Shown here piece after piece: positions 50,132 through 61,965 of a stretch of DNA of 64,000 nt. The notes below the pieces were generated by a model, which saw only the letters and a program-made list of their open reading frames with translations, had not been told where the DNA came from and made no database searches. Position 1 is the first letter of the stretch. Each line of letters begins with the position of its first letter. Source of the DNA: Strigops habroptila (taxonomy: Eukaryota > Chordata > Aves > Psittaciformes > Psittacidae); contig NC_044278.2 of assembly GCF_004027225.2 (NCBI RefSeq), forward strand, positions 98,820,743-98,884,742. Direction: 5' to 3'. The position numbers were made by a program, and so were the translations under genes.

Positions 50132-52421
50132 TGGAATAGTCTCAGGGGCTGTGGTGGGAAGCTTTCACGGATGTGGCTGCTGCTGCATCTCAGTAAGTGC
50201 AGCTGAAAAAGCTGAAGCCAGCTGCGGTTGTGGGGAGGGATCATTTACGATTCTGTTCACCATCAGCAAATTGCAGCTTTGGAAAGGCGACGTTGACTCA
50301 CGCTGAGAAGCACAGTGTCATAGGGCATGAACAGCAGGACATTCTAAGCAAGCTGAATGTACCTTGGCAAGATGTCTGCAACTGCCTCTGGTGTTCGGGA
50401 TAGTTGTTGTCCTTAGAGGGGTTTTTGTACAGCTTCAGTGAGGTGGTTTACATGGGTTATGTGTATTCTTTAGAGTTTGGATTGGATTTATTTAGTTGGT
50501 TTACAGTTTCTTGGTTGCAGACACTAGAAAGGGGGAGTATTTTAACCTGTTACTTTGTGTATTGAATGTTAGTCATCATGTTTCTACATTAACTTGATCA
50601 GTTGTTCTACCTAGGGAAGATCTCTTTCCAATAATTCGGCCGTGATTTGCCTTTGATCTATGCAGCAAACCATAATGCTTTTCTTGATTGCTCTCTCATG
50701 ATTGCTCTACAATATTTTGAGAATTCTTCTGCTGTGAATCTTTATTTGGCAGGTACATGGAGAGCTACAGGATGTAGCTGAAAACTGACAACTTTCCACA
50801 TCCTGCTGATCTTGGCCACATTGCTGAATGGTGGTGGTGTCTTGTACTTCTGACTTTGGAGTCTTGTGTTATATCTTAGTCAAGCTTTTAATCTTGGTTT
50901 AGAGCTCATTGTCACAAAAAATATTTGGATTGAATAAAGTGTCTGTGCAACGTATGAAGATATAATGTCTCTTGTTGTAATGGTCCTCAGGTAAAATTCC
51001 AGGACAAGAAGCTGTTTCTATTAGCATGGCTACTTTCTCAGCATTCAAACTAGTAACTATATCAATCTCTTTATCCCAAGCACTTACAAATCAAAGACCA
51101 AATGATCATGATCAGTTTACAAATCAGTAGGCTTATTTTAAAAATAATAAAAAAAGAAACTTTCACTTCCTTCCCCTGCCACTCCCTGCCTTTTTTTTTT
51201 TTTCCACCTGGTGCTCTTCCAGACCTTCAGCTGGGGATAGTTAACAGTTCCTTGGTACTGCACACTGTATACTGAAATTTAAATTGAACAAGTATTGCAT
51301 AAATGCCTGAAACCAGAAGTGGGAGCTTTGGGGAATTTACAGAATATTGCATGATTCTTCATTAAGTTGTGCATTGGCAATGCAGAGGAGTTAGATTCTT
51401 CCAAATCCAAGCCAGGGTTATGATATGGAAAACAAAGCATCCTGCATGTGCAAAAATGAAAACCATATGCGATACTGCCATGCCTTTAAACAGTTGTAAG
51501 TGAGAACATGTGAGATTGCAGTAGAGTTTAAAATGTGTGCAAGTAAACATGGTGTGTTCTTCCCTCTCCTGCTGGTAGATTACCCTTTGATGCAATTTCA
51601 CTTCACAAAGCAGTTTGCAATTTTACAAGACTGCTTTGTCCCTTAGCCCAAGTAATTTTTTTTTTTTTTTTTTGACTATTTCTAAGCTGTCCCCAAGACT
51701 TCTCTAGCAACTTAGTGTCCAGCCATAAACAAACTAACTAGTGGAGATTACAGAAGTCTTAGAAATTATAACTTTAGGATACACCAGAAGCAAATGCTAA
51801 TCAGGCAACATGGTGTTTGCAATCAGATTTGGTGGCAAATGCAGGAGACATCAAACTTTCTGGTCAGTGGCCCATAAACTAATGGTTAGGCCTCTCTGCT
51901 GAGAGGCAACATGGAATTTGTGAGACTCCTGCAGCTACGTTTCAGAAACATCTCTACACTTCTGGAAAGATTTTTAAAGGTGTTTATGTGTACTTAGCTG
52001 CCTGCAGCTAGTATTCATCTGAAAGCCTTGCTAGATGCTTAGCAGTATCATTAGCCACCTAAATACCTTTTAAAAACTGTTCATTGCAGACTTTGCTGGG
52101 ATGAGTCTTTTAAATTTAGCTCTAATGCTCAGGTTTCTCATGCTGTGCTAAGACAGGTAATGTCAGGTAGAAAGTACATATAAGCAAAACTAGACATAGT
52201 TTTGGAAACTGTATAATAATGGGGTTTATTTTTTGTATTTCAGGATGTACTGTGTTTTGTGTGCTGCACAGAGAAACTTGGGCAGGTTTCAAAAGAGATT
52301 ATCAAATAGTTATTTTAGTGAACTGTGTAAAGGTTCCCCTTCAGAGAAACAAGTAAGGAAAGCTAGCAGGAAAATGGAATTTTCCTGGCCTTGGAATTTC
52401 AGTTCAGTTCCTAGTTCTGGT

Positions 52422-52494
52422 TCATAGAATCAAAGAATGGTTAGGGTTGGAAAGGACCTTAAGATCATCTAGTTCCAACCCCCCTGCCATGGGC
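52422..52494 (-). mobile_element. CR1 LINE 3' tip (antisense)
   Basis: About 70 bases: tcatagaatcaaagaatggt, then ttggaaaggaccttaagatc to ctgccatggg. This is the terminal CR1 3' UTR only. Confidence 0.88.
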
Positions 52495-53261
52495 TCAAAC
52501 ATTCTAAACAAATGGTCCATCACCCGTTGTTTCTGCAATGGGGTCAGGGGCTGTTTCTAACACTCTGCTTAACATTCTCACCATAGCAAGTGATTCTTAA
52601 TCTTCACAGCAACCTAGTATAATAGAAACAAGAGGTTTTAAAAAAAAACCCATAGAGCTGAGCAGTAGAAGGCCCTTAATACAAAGGGACCTAGGGTAGA
52701 CACTTAGTGGTGACTTCTCATTGATTTCTACTTAGCAATTCCTGGAATAACCCAAAGTCTTCTCTCCTACGGTTCAGCTTTTCAGCTCTGCTGCTTACCT
52801 TCCCAGTCTTCCTCCACAGCCTCAACTCAACTACTGCTTGAGCACTGCAGACTCTGCTAGACAAACTGCCTCAGTATTTAGGAGAGGATCTAGGTTGTCT
52901 TAAGCCATAAATCACTTTTTTATTTTTTGCAGTGCACGTTAAGATTTGGAATCCATCCCCAACCATGACCATTTAAAGCAACACACATTTGCAGAGAGGT
53001 TTGCTGGAGAAACTGTTTTTATGCAGGACTTGTAAGATGCTTTCTTGTTATCCTTTAAGTATGCCAGTTACAAAAGAAAGTTCAGGGAAAATGGGGTGGT
53101 GTTCAAGAATGGAGGAAGGCAGTGGAATGACGGGTAATGCACGAAAGGCTGAAGTACTCTTCCAGTCCCGCATCAGTCTTTGTAGACAAAGCTTCTTTCC
53201 TAGCAAAGTAGTTTGGGAGGGAGAGGAGCAAGAGCAATAGCTCACTTGGGAAGTAAAATTT

Positions 53262-53448
53262 TGACATTAGGAGAAACATTTTCATTAAGAGAGCAGTACA
53301 GCAGTAGAGCAGTCTGCTCAGAGTTTGTGTAGTCTTTATCTCTAGACTTTTTTGGAGCTTGAATAGATGGAAACCATCAGGAAGAAATGGGAGTCTGGCC
53401 TAAAGATCTCCAGATGTCATTTCCAACCAAATATCTACGGTTCTGTGA
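53262..53448 (+). mobile_element. Old CR1 LINE 3' end (sense)
   Basis: Decayed CR1 3' end. It has gacattaggagaaacatttt, corresponding to the DIRRNFF-type codons of ORF2, then agatctccagatgtcatttc and caaccaaatatctacggttc followed by tgtgaac. It is more diverged than the other copies, so the boundaries are approximate. Confidence 0.6.
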
Positions 53449-54231
53449 ACACTATTCTTTATTTTTTTTATTGGCCTCTTTGGGTAGGCCAGCAAGCCCA
53501 GCTTCTGTCATGAGCTGGTGGAGAATAGCAGTTCTCCATTTGTAGCCCACAGTCAATGTGACAGACCACATTCCTCAGGGAAGAGTGTGCCTTTGAATGT
53601 TAGGTACATGGCAGCTACTAATCTTGAATCCTGTGTATTAACTGTGTAATAATTTACCCATGTAGAGGTTTGATAGTCTTGACATTTCATTCTCTTGTAT
53701 GCTTTGTAAATCACAACTGTTGATATTTCCTCATTGTTGTCCTTGGGAATAATTTTCTTTAGTATTCCTCAGGAGACCTCACTGATCTGCATAATCAGTC
53801 TGCTTGCTGATGGATGAACGTGTGCAAAGATTCAAGATTTGTGCAGATGTGTGTCATAAAACTTTATGGAACATGGATTAAGTAAAAATAAGAGACAACA
53901 CACTGGCATTCCGTGACGCATAGATTCTGAGATTATTTTTTTTAAAGGTTATAACAAAACTTCAATCTTGCATCCTTTCTTAGGATCCACAACATCCAAT
54001 CTTGCATCTGTTTATCTTAGAAAGAAACAACAGCCCTCTTTGCCTCAAAATCCTAAAGATAGCTATTTCATATTCAGTTCAAATTTGACTTCTAGATACA
54101 TGCATTTCTGGTATCTGTCATTAAGATCAAATATGTTTAAAGTAGGCCTTTTTTTAATATGACCTATTGGCATAGTATGTTCATACAAAAATAGAGGATA
54201 TATAAATATATCTTGTACAGAGCACTTTATA

Positions 54232-54273
54232 TCTTAAGGTCCTTTCCAACCCTAACCATTCTATGATTCTATG
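54232..54273 (+). mobile_element. CR1 LINE 3' tip (sense), about 40 bases
   Basis: cttaaggtcctttccaaccc, then taaccattctatgattctatg. Only the last CR1 3' UTR bases and the terminal octamer repeats remain. Confidence 0.82.
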
Positions 54274-57200
54274 TTAAAGCTTGTTTGAGTTATAGAAGTA
54301 TGAGCTTCTGAATGGTGTATTTCTAGAAATACTGTCATTTTTATTTCTGTTTAAAAAATGTACATTTACATGATTTCTAGAAGATGGCATGTACAGATGG
54401 TAGTCTACCTCCCTTTCTTTTTTAAATCTTTCTATGACTTTACCAAGGTACCTTCAGTCCTCTGCCAAAACTGTTTCAAACATGTCTCTGGAACTAGCTG
54501 TTTGTTAGTTAATACAGCATTAGTTGTTAGATCTGGAGCATAAAATGGTAATTGTACCTCCCCCTTCATGCTATCCTTGTGGCCCTTCAGTGTGTTCTTA
54601 CTTTTGTGCTTTATCTTTAATTAGGTACTTTTCTGTTTATCTCTGAGCAGCTATGGCAGTCATTACAAATGTATTAGAGACTTGCCTGGTTTTGAAACTC
54701 AGGATGATTTTGAAGATGCTAATGTTCAGTGTCATAGAGAGGTGGGATTTTTTTATTACCAGCTCAAGCACGTATGATATAATTAACATGTTTCATCCAG
54801 AGCGAATCTCCAGAGCTTTGCTGTCAACACAGAGCAGCATCCTAGAAAGCAGTTTCCTGTTTGGCTGGGGTTCTTTTAGCAGCGCTGCCAAAAGATGCAG
54901 TTGTTTCCTCTTGCCTCTTCTGTGCCAGGACAAAAGATGACTGACTGGAATTGCAAAAGCATTAAACCCAGTAAAAACTGGGGGATGGAGAGAAAGTACT
55001 ACAGCTGGCCAGAGGTGGAAGGGTAGGATGTGACTAGCCCCATGACAGCAGCACTAATGTGGGTTGGCTGCAGGTGTTGGTGGAACTACATCCTAGCAGA
55101 TAGCTGATGAATATATTTGAGTTATGTTCATTTCAGAAGCCTGTAATTTGGTCACATTCAAGAGGGTTTTCACAAGTATTTTGAAAGTCATGAACTTGGC
55201 TTTAGCTTCCTAACCAAATGGCGAGTCTGTGCTCCAGATTGTGGAATTGTAAAAGCTTCTCATTGAAATGAGTGTTCAAAGATTTTTAATATGAAAAAAC
55301 CTCTTCATGTCAAAGTTGTACTTAATGAGGCTTCCCACATCAGAGTGACGTGAGACTGCTACATGGCATGGAAAGTTTTACTCCAGATGCATCATTCCTT
55401 GCCATATTTTGAAGAACATTTTGATTTTTAGAAGAGGATTAATATTTTTATTAAAAGGGGAAACACAAGGGAAAAAAGGCTTCTGATCAGAATAGGATAT
55501 TAATTGATCTCTTAGCATGGATGGTGCATTACGTAGGCCTGTTGAGCTCACTTCTGCATGTGGAGGGTAAGCAGACTTTGCCTGCTGGGGAAGAGACATA
55601 TCTCCAACTCCGTTCCCTACAACAGCAGCTTCTGGGGGGATAGTTCCCATGTGGCTGGTAATGCTCAGTGTATGGTGAAGTCATGTGAAGTTTGTCTTTT
55701 ATGTAAAAGCTTCTTGGTTTCCTTTCATCAGTCTTCAAAAATTCTCAGCTTATTCATCTATTTGCCACTTCGTGCCTCAGGGGAGAGGACTTTAATTTAG
55801 AGATACTGCTTACATGACCAAAACAAATAAAGGTTATTCAGCAACCTCTGTTTGCTAACTGAGTGCCCTTTTCAGCTTCTGAAATGAAGATGATGTGCAT
55901 GGTAAAACATTGCACTGGAGTAGCAAATTATTTTTAGAAGATGATGTTTTGGTGGTAGGAAAGTTACAAGAAGATGGGCATAGTTGTGATCTGTTCTCTA
56001 AATAAAGCAATGTTAAAGTGATGAACAAGGAGGAAATGTTTTCTATGGCTTCACAGAAATCCCTTGTGGAAAGTTCTTAACTCGTGTGCATTTAATGGTG
56101 CTTAAAGCTCAAGGAGTTTTCAGCCCATTGGAACAATTCTTTCTGTTTAGACAGGAAGAAGTGCAAGTGCCTGCCTTGGGCCACAGAGCTGGCTCATGGA
56201 AAGATCAGTGTGGTGTGCTTCAAGTCACAAGTAACTGTACGCGTACACTGTTGGGGCTTCATGTGAACAGTTGCTTTCATGATTTACTTTTTATCCCACT
56301 TGATCACCTCCTACTGTTACTGCAACACATTGGGATTTTAAGGCCACATAAAAATCATTTCTCTGTTGCTAACATTGAAGAATGAAAAATGGTTTGAGTG
56401 TGGCCTTTTGAGGTAAAACCATCCAATGTAATACTGAGTTAATTACAAAATACTTTAGAAGTTGTAGCCTTATCTTTCCTGAAGAGAAAGGTAGTTAGTA
56501 TCTGCTAACATCATGTTTATTTAGATGTTTTGTTTTTCCCAGGGATAAAAGAGTCTGTTTATTTCTCTTGTGTTGTTTTGAAATTTAAGATGTTCAACAA
56601 AGCTCAGTTTTGTGGCTCCCTGCAGGATGTTTAGCTTTAAGTTAGGAGTAATGGTTGTTTTTATGATTGTGTTAAAGAGGCAGAATAATAAAAATCATGG
56701 AGTCCTTCACTTTTCAGTTTTATGAAAACAAATATTTTAAGTAAATTTTACTTTGTTCTGTTTTGAAAGTAAGAAAAGACAAAGCAAAAGGGAAAGCTAG
56801 TTTTCTGTTGTTGATAAACTTTGAGTGTTACAAAACAACCACGGAAGGCTTTTCAGTTGTCTGTAACCTGTCTTGGCAGTGAGCTCCTGCACAGCCTTCC
56901 CCTTCCAAGAGTCATTTTTATGTCTGTCTTTATTTATACTATCATACAGTGAGGAGATGTGTTAAATAGCTGAGACCTCTGCTTCTCTGTAAAATTTGAG
57001 TCAAGCCAATGACTTAAAATATTGTTGAGATAAAAATACGTGGTTTGGAGTACCCAGTGTGTTTGCATAGGCCTGCTTCCTTACAAGATTAGTTTGTTTA
57101 GGATTAATTATTTATTTATTTTCTTTCCTGTTTTCATACAATTATTTGAAAACCTCCAGGTTGAGGTGTGTATGGCCTTTAGTATAAGGTTGTATGTAGG

Positions 57201-60200
57201 TCTAACTTTGTATTGAAATAGTCCAAATGATGTATTAGACTCTGGGAATGGCTGGAGCGCCTCTAGGAGTCTCATTGGTGAAGGATAAAGTACAGCACAG
57301 ATGACTGCATGTGTCTGCAGGTACCATGCACAATAGAAGAAGTTCTCACAAGATAGGAGCTCTAACTACCATTATTCAGTACACTCATTTTTTAACCCAG
57401 TTTTTCTAAGAAGTTCAGGAAAAAATATTGTATTAGGGCCCAAATGGTGGGGCCCTAATTAGCTGTTGTGTTTTCTGCTCTTTACAGATCTATGTCTCCC
57501 TCTGGAGTACAATGAACTGAGAAGTTACATTTTTGGGATGTGGACAGCCCGTGACTCCCTCCAAAACTGGAATGTGAATGGGGGCATGGTCAAGGAAGCA
57601 TGTTTGTTGTTGTTTGGTAGATCGTGATGTTTTCTAGACAAAGATGATTCCCACTTGATTTCAGGTAATAATACTGTTTGGGTAGAGAAATTAATCAAAT
57701 GGGTCATCAATATTTTTGGATGCATAGCAGACTTGAGTAAGTCTCCAGGTAATTTTTGTGAACTGCTAGTTTTTTAATGCTTTGTGCTGATCTGCTGTTG
57801 TGAAACACAACTTATCTTTTGAGCAGAAGCTCCTGGGTTAAAGGGCAGTGGCACAGCTGTGGCAGGCCAGCTCAGCAGGGAGTGACAGTTCTCAAGGTAT
57901 CTACTCTCCCTCTGTACCAGCTGACAGAAGGCTGGTGCATCTGCTCGTATCATTAGCAGCTGCTCTTCTGGGTCAGGAGCTTTTTAATACAGGGCTCCAG
58001 TGACCGCAGCCTTTGTGGAGAGTTACCTGAGCTAGCAACATAAAGGGAGGGCAAAAATATGTTGAAACTAGATCCCATGCTGCTCTTCTAATTCTTAAAT
58101 AAGACACGCCATTCCTACTAACATAGAGTGATTTTGCTGTTTCCACTTACTGGATTTCTGTAGTACTGAAGCATAGCCCTTAGCAAATCACTTAGGATGT
58201 CATAATGTGGCTGTGCTGTAATATCAGTTTGTACTCAGAAGCTTCGGCAGTACCTAAAGTGTCTGCAAAAATGTAGAAATGTATGTCTGTTGAAGTTGAG
58301 GGGAAGTGATCTTTTTACAGCTGTAAAAGCAAAGGCATTGGGGATGTGGTACTAACTTTGGCATTTAATTGATATGCTATAGCAGCAATAGGAGACTAAC
58401 TCCTGCAGTCCTGGGAAAGAGAGAAAGAACTGTTCAGAGCAGGAATTAACCAACATGCTGTTAATCTTTCTGACTTTTGGAATAGAATTTCCAATTTTGT
58501 TTTGGATGTTGGAGTTTTTCTACATCAGAAAAGGAAGAATTAAAATGGCAATGAGTGGTATTGTCTACCGTATCAGAGGGTGGAGAGGAAGGATCCTCTG
58601 AATTAGAGAGGGTAGAAAAAACTTATATACAAAGCAAGAATTGCAGTGGAAGAGAGTGTTTGATAAATAGATCAGAGAAAAGGGTCTGTTAATGGAGAAA
58701 AAAGTTCAGAAATAGCGAAACAATAGAGAAGTTGTAAGAAACTTTCTCAAAGATTGATACCAGTGAATGAAGGGGGGGCTGAGAAGTTACGGGTATGTGT
58801 GTTTGACTGAGACAAGAAAGAAGCAAAAAGCAGCGAAAGATAAGCGGATCTGGGTAGTGGTGGGTTAGATAAGAGTACAGAGCTGGATCAAGCTTAATAT
58901 CTGTTGTAAGACTGAATCTTCATAAGGCTGCTGGAGAAGACAATGCAACTCTGCCCTCATCTTTAAGAATGGTTACTTTTTTGCTGATGCTTGAAAGCAT
59001 CCAGCTGGCTGGAAGCACCCACCTTTACCCAGGAAAGGAGTATTTCTGGTTTGGTTGCAGGTCATTTTCCCCTCTTGTGACTAGGCTTATATTTTTCTAT
59101 TGCGAAGGTAACCTAAGTTCAAGCATACAATTAGGAACATGCTATTTCTGGTGAGAACTTCACTGAAGAGGAGCAGCTCCTACACAGTCTTGCCACATGT
59201 GTTACTAATGATCATTTGAGCTATTTCATAGGAAAAGCTCCTTCATAAGCATCCTTCATAAGTTAGTGACCTGGAATTTTTTTATGAAGCTGTGTATGTA
59301 TTTATTCAGTAAATAGATGATTAAGAATTTAAATTCAGCTCTCAGGATCTCTAGGCTGAGGACTGACACATGTTTGAGGCCTAAGGAAAATGCAAACAGG
59401 AGCTAAGGCAGCCTGACCCTGCATGGGAAAGTAAGGAGCCATGCACAGCCGTGAGCCTGCTTCTTCAGGTGAGATTCATTTGCCTCACTTCAGATGTTTA
59501 CAGCTTAGCCTCCTCTGTTTAAGCTAATTGTCTAGGCTATTGTGATAGCCAGTGAAAAGATATATGCATTGCTAAGGCATGACTCGTGATCTTTTGTAAG
59601 ATGAGATGACCTGGACCTGCAAGAGAGGATTTTTTCTTTGTGAAATGGAGCTTGAGGTAACCAGAGTACATGTAGATGTTTGCATCATGGAAAGCCACAG
59701 CTGGGGCAGAAGAGCACCATGCTGCTGGAGGATGTGCCTGGCACTGGACACTGCTAGAAGCAGAAGGAAGACAAAGGGGATAGGACTTTCTGCTGCTTGT
59801 GAATCCACACCTCAAATCAGCGACATAATAGCTCTCTTAGAGGAGGATAGCCTATCTGACAAATGGTTGGTTTCCAGTTTTGAGGGTGTTTGTTGGTTTA
59901 ATTTAATTCCTCTTGGGAGAGAGTGAGTTATGTAACAAAGTGTCAGCACACCCACAGCAGCAGAGTGGTGACAGTCACCAGGTGAGAAGAGCAAACCCAA
60001 GATGCTCTTTGCCCTGGAATTTTAAACAAAATGGGCTGTTCAGAGGTGTTTAATTGCAGGCTTAGCAGCTCCAATTTTTCTGTCCTTAATTTTGTGGTAG
60101 TCATTGTCTTTCTTGAAAATGTGGCTTCAGAACTCCTGCAGCTTTGTGTGAGAATCTGTACTGCTTTTTTAATTCTAAGCTGCTTAATATTATGCTTTGA

Positions 60201-60802
60201 AAGAAACTCTAGAAATGTGATTCACAGCATTTTATCCACATAATGATTTTTATTCACCATTGAAGATCTTCCATTTGCTTTTTACCTTAGCAGGTTTGGG
60301 GCTGCCTTTGTAGATTTTGAGCACATTGATTTGTCAGTGTTGTAAGAACTTTTTGATTTGATTACTTAGGCAGGAGTAATCTGAATAGTTCAAATTTTTT
60401 GCTACCACTCAAAACCAAGTATAACGGAAGAGAATGCAGACTGGGGATGCCTTGCGTTCTTTGGTAACATAAAAAAGCTCGAAGAGTTGTATTTTTTTTA
60501 AGAAAAATAACAGCTTGTAGGGTGGAGGTTATTTCAGAGTTTCAGTTTTTATTCACTGTAACTGTATGTGTCTCAAAAGAATAATTGACAACAAAAGAAT
60601 TAGATTTCTGGTAGTTTCTCTGGCCTACAAACATCTAATTACATTTGTTAACCTGCAGTAAGAAAACAATTGCAAGAATACAGGACATGTTGATGTAATT
60701 ATTTTCACTGTTTATCCTGTGATAGCAAAATGCACAAAGACAGATTAATATAACAATCCCTATTAAATGTTTCTGTTCTGTAAGACTTGGGGAATGATGC
60801 TA

Positions 60803-60845
60803 ATGCAAATGCTATTCTGAAACTATCCTGATGATAGTTTCAGAA
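60803..60845. promoter_or_regulatory. Octamer site followed by a 13-bp perfect inverted repeat
   Basis: atgcaaat (60803-60810) is followed after four bases by an inverted repeat. The arms are 60815-60827 and 60833-60845 (ttctgaaactatc and its exact reverse complement), around a five-base loop ctgat. It may be a dimer binding site, a hairpin-forming element or chance. Confidence 0.4.
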
Positions 60846-61079
60846 ATTTCAGTGGTCATAGTGAAAGAGCCAAAGGTAGGGAGGGGAATCTGCTAAAAGC
60901 TGAATTATGTTCAATTTTTGCATGGTGAGTATCAGAGAAGGTACTCTGTTAACCAAGCCTTTCTGGAGGAAGTTTCTGAAAGCTTTCCTTCGAGCAGTTC
61001 TGAGTGTCCATCAGGCCTCAGTCTAGAGAGTGTTGCTGAACTGGTAATTCTTGCCTTGGCCTTTATTAGGTAATAATAT

Positions 61080-61398
61080 CCACAGACTACAAAATCATCT
61101 TTTTTTTGTCCTTCTGAAACTGCGTTAGGTGTTTATTGAAATGTCTTTCCTAGTTATTCCTGATACTTTATTTCCTATTTTAACTGCTTGCTGAGCAGGG
61201 GCTGGTATTTTCTTGCAGCTGTCTATCATAACTATCGAGATCTCACTGCTAACAGGTGATGGTTTACTCGAGATCACAGTTTCCTTTCTGAAGTTAGGGT
61301 TGTTTCTCACATGTGCATAATTTGTGATTTAACTACATTGAATGCTACCTGCCACTTTATTGTTTGTTCAGTCGTTTTTCATAAAGTCTTTGTTTTGT
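61080..61398 (-). mobile_element. Old CR1/L3-type LINE, 3' portion (antisense), left of the LTR
   Basis: On the minus strand the frame 61310-61125 keeps the region downstream of the reverse transcriptase core: MRNNPNFRKE, then DSCKKIPAPAQQAVK and GITRKDISINT. Similar strings follow the catalytic domain in CR1/L3 ORF2. The adjacent stretch at 61320-61390 decodes as IKWQVAFNV-like residues, the usual W(x)MxFNxxK block. It continues on the other side of the LTR. Confidence 0.68.
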
Positions 61399-61965
61399 TG
61401 TTATGGTTTAACTCCATCTGGCAACTAAGCACCACACAGCTGCTTGCTCCCCACCAACACCAAAGCAGAATGGGGGAAAGATAATTGGAAGAGTAAAAGT
61501 GAGAAAACTTGTGAGTTCAGATAAGAACAGTTTAGTAATTGAAATAATAATGACAATTTGTAATGAAAAGGAAAATAACAGAAATAAATGCCAAGAAAGA
61601 CAAGTGATGCAAATGAAAACATTGCTTACCACCAACTGACTGATGTTCAGACATTTCCTGAGTGGCAGCCGCCTGGCCAACCTTCCCCTAGTTTATATGC
61701 TGAGCATGATGCCATATGGTCTAGGATATCCCTTTGGTCAGTTGGAGTCAGCTGTCCTCGCCCTATCCCCTCACAACTTCTTGTGTACCCCCAGCCTGCT
61801 CGCTGGTGGGGTGATGTGAGGAGGCCTTGGCTCTGCGTAAGCAGTACTCAGCAGTAAGGAAAACACCCCTGAATTACCAACACTGCTTCCAGCACAAATC
61901 CAAAACATAGCCCCATACCAGCTACTACGAGGAAAATTAACTGTATCCCAGCCAAACACAGCACA
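61399..61965 (+). mobile_element. Solo LTR of an endogenous retrovirus
   Basis: About 567 bases bounded by TG and CA (tgttatggtttaactccatc at the left, cccagccaaacacagcaca at the right). The wording, with gcaactaagcaccacacagc near the start and cagcacaaatccaaaacata near the end, is that of a repeated avian LTR I recognise; the class (ERVL- or ERVK-like) is uncertain. A candidate 5-bp target duplication is tttgt (61394-61398) against tttct (61966-61970), one mismatch. There is no internal retroviral sequence on either side, so it is a solo LTR left by recombination. Orientation is taken from the usual reading of this repeat. Confidence 0.82.

Noticed and set aside
49968..50306. 112-codon frame with Phe and Ser runs
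   Set aside because: It translates a 23-base T-run and a CAG repeat; there is no conserved sequence and it lies in an intron.
61408..61680. 90-codon frame inside the LTR
   Set aside because: The LTR carries no protein-coding region; the frame is by chance.
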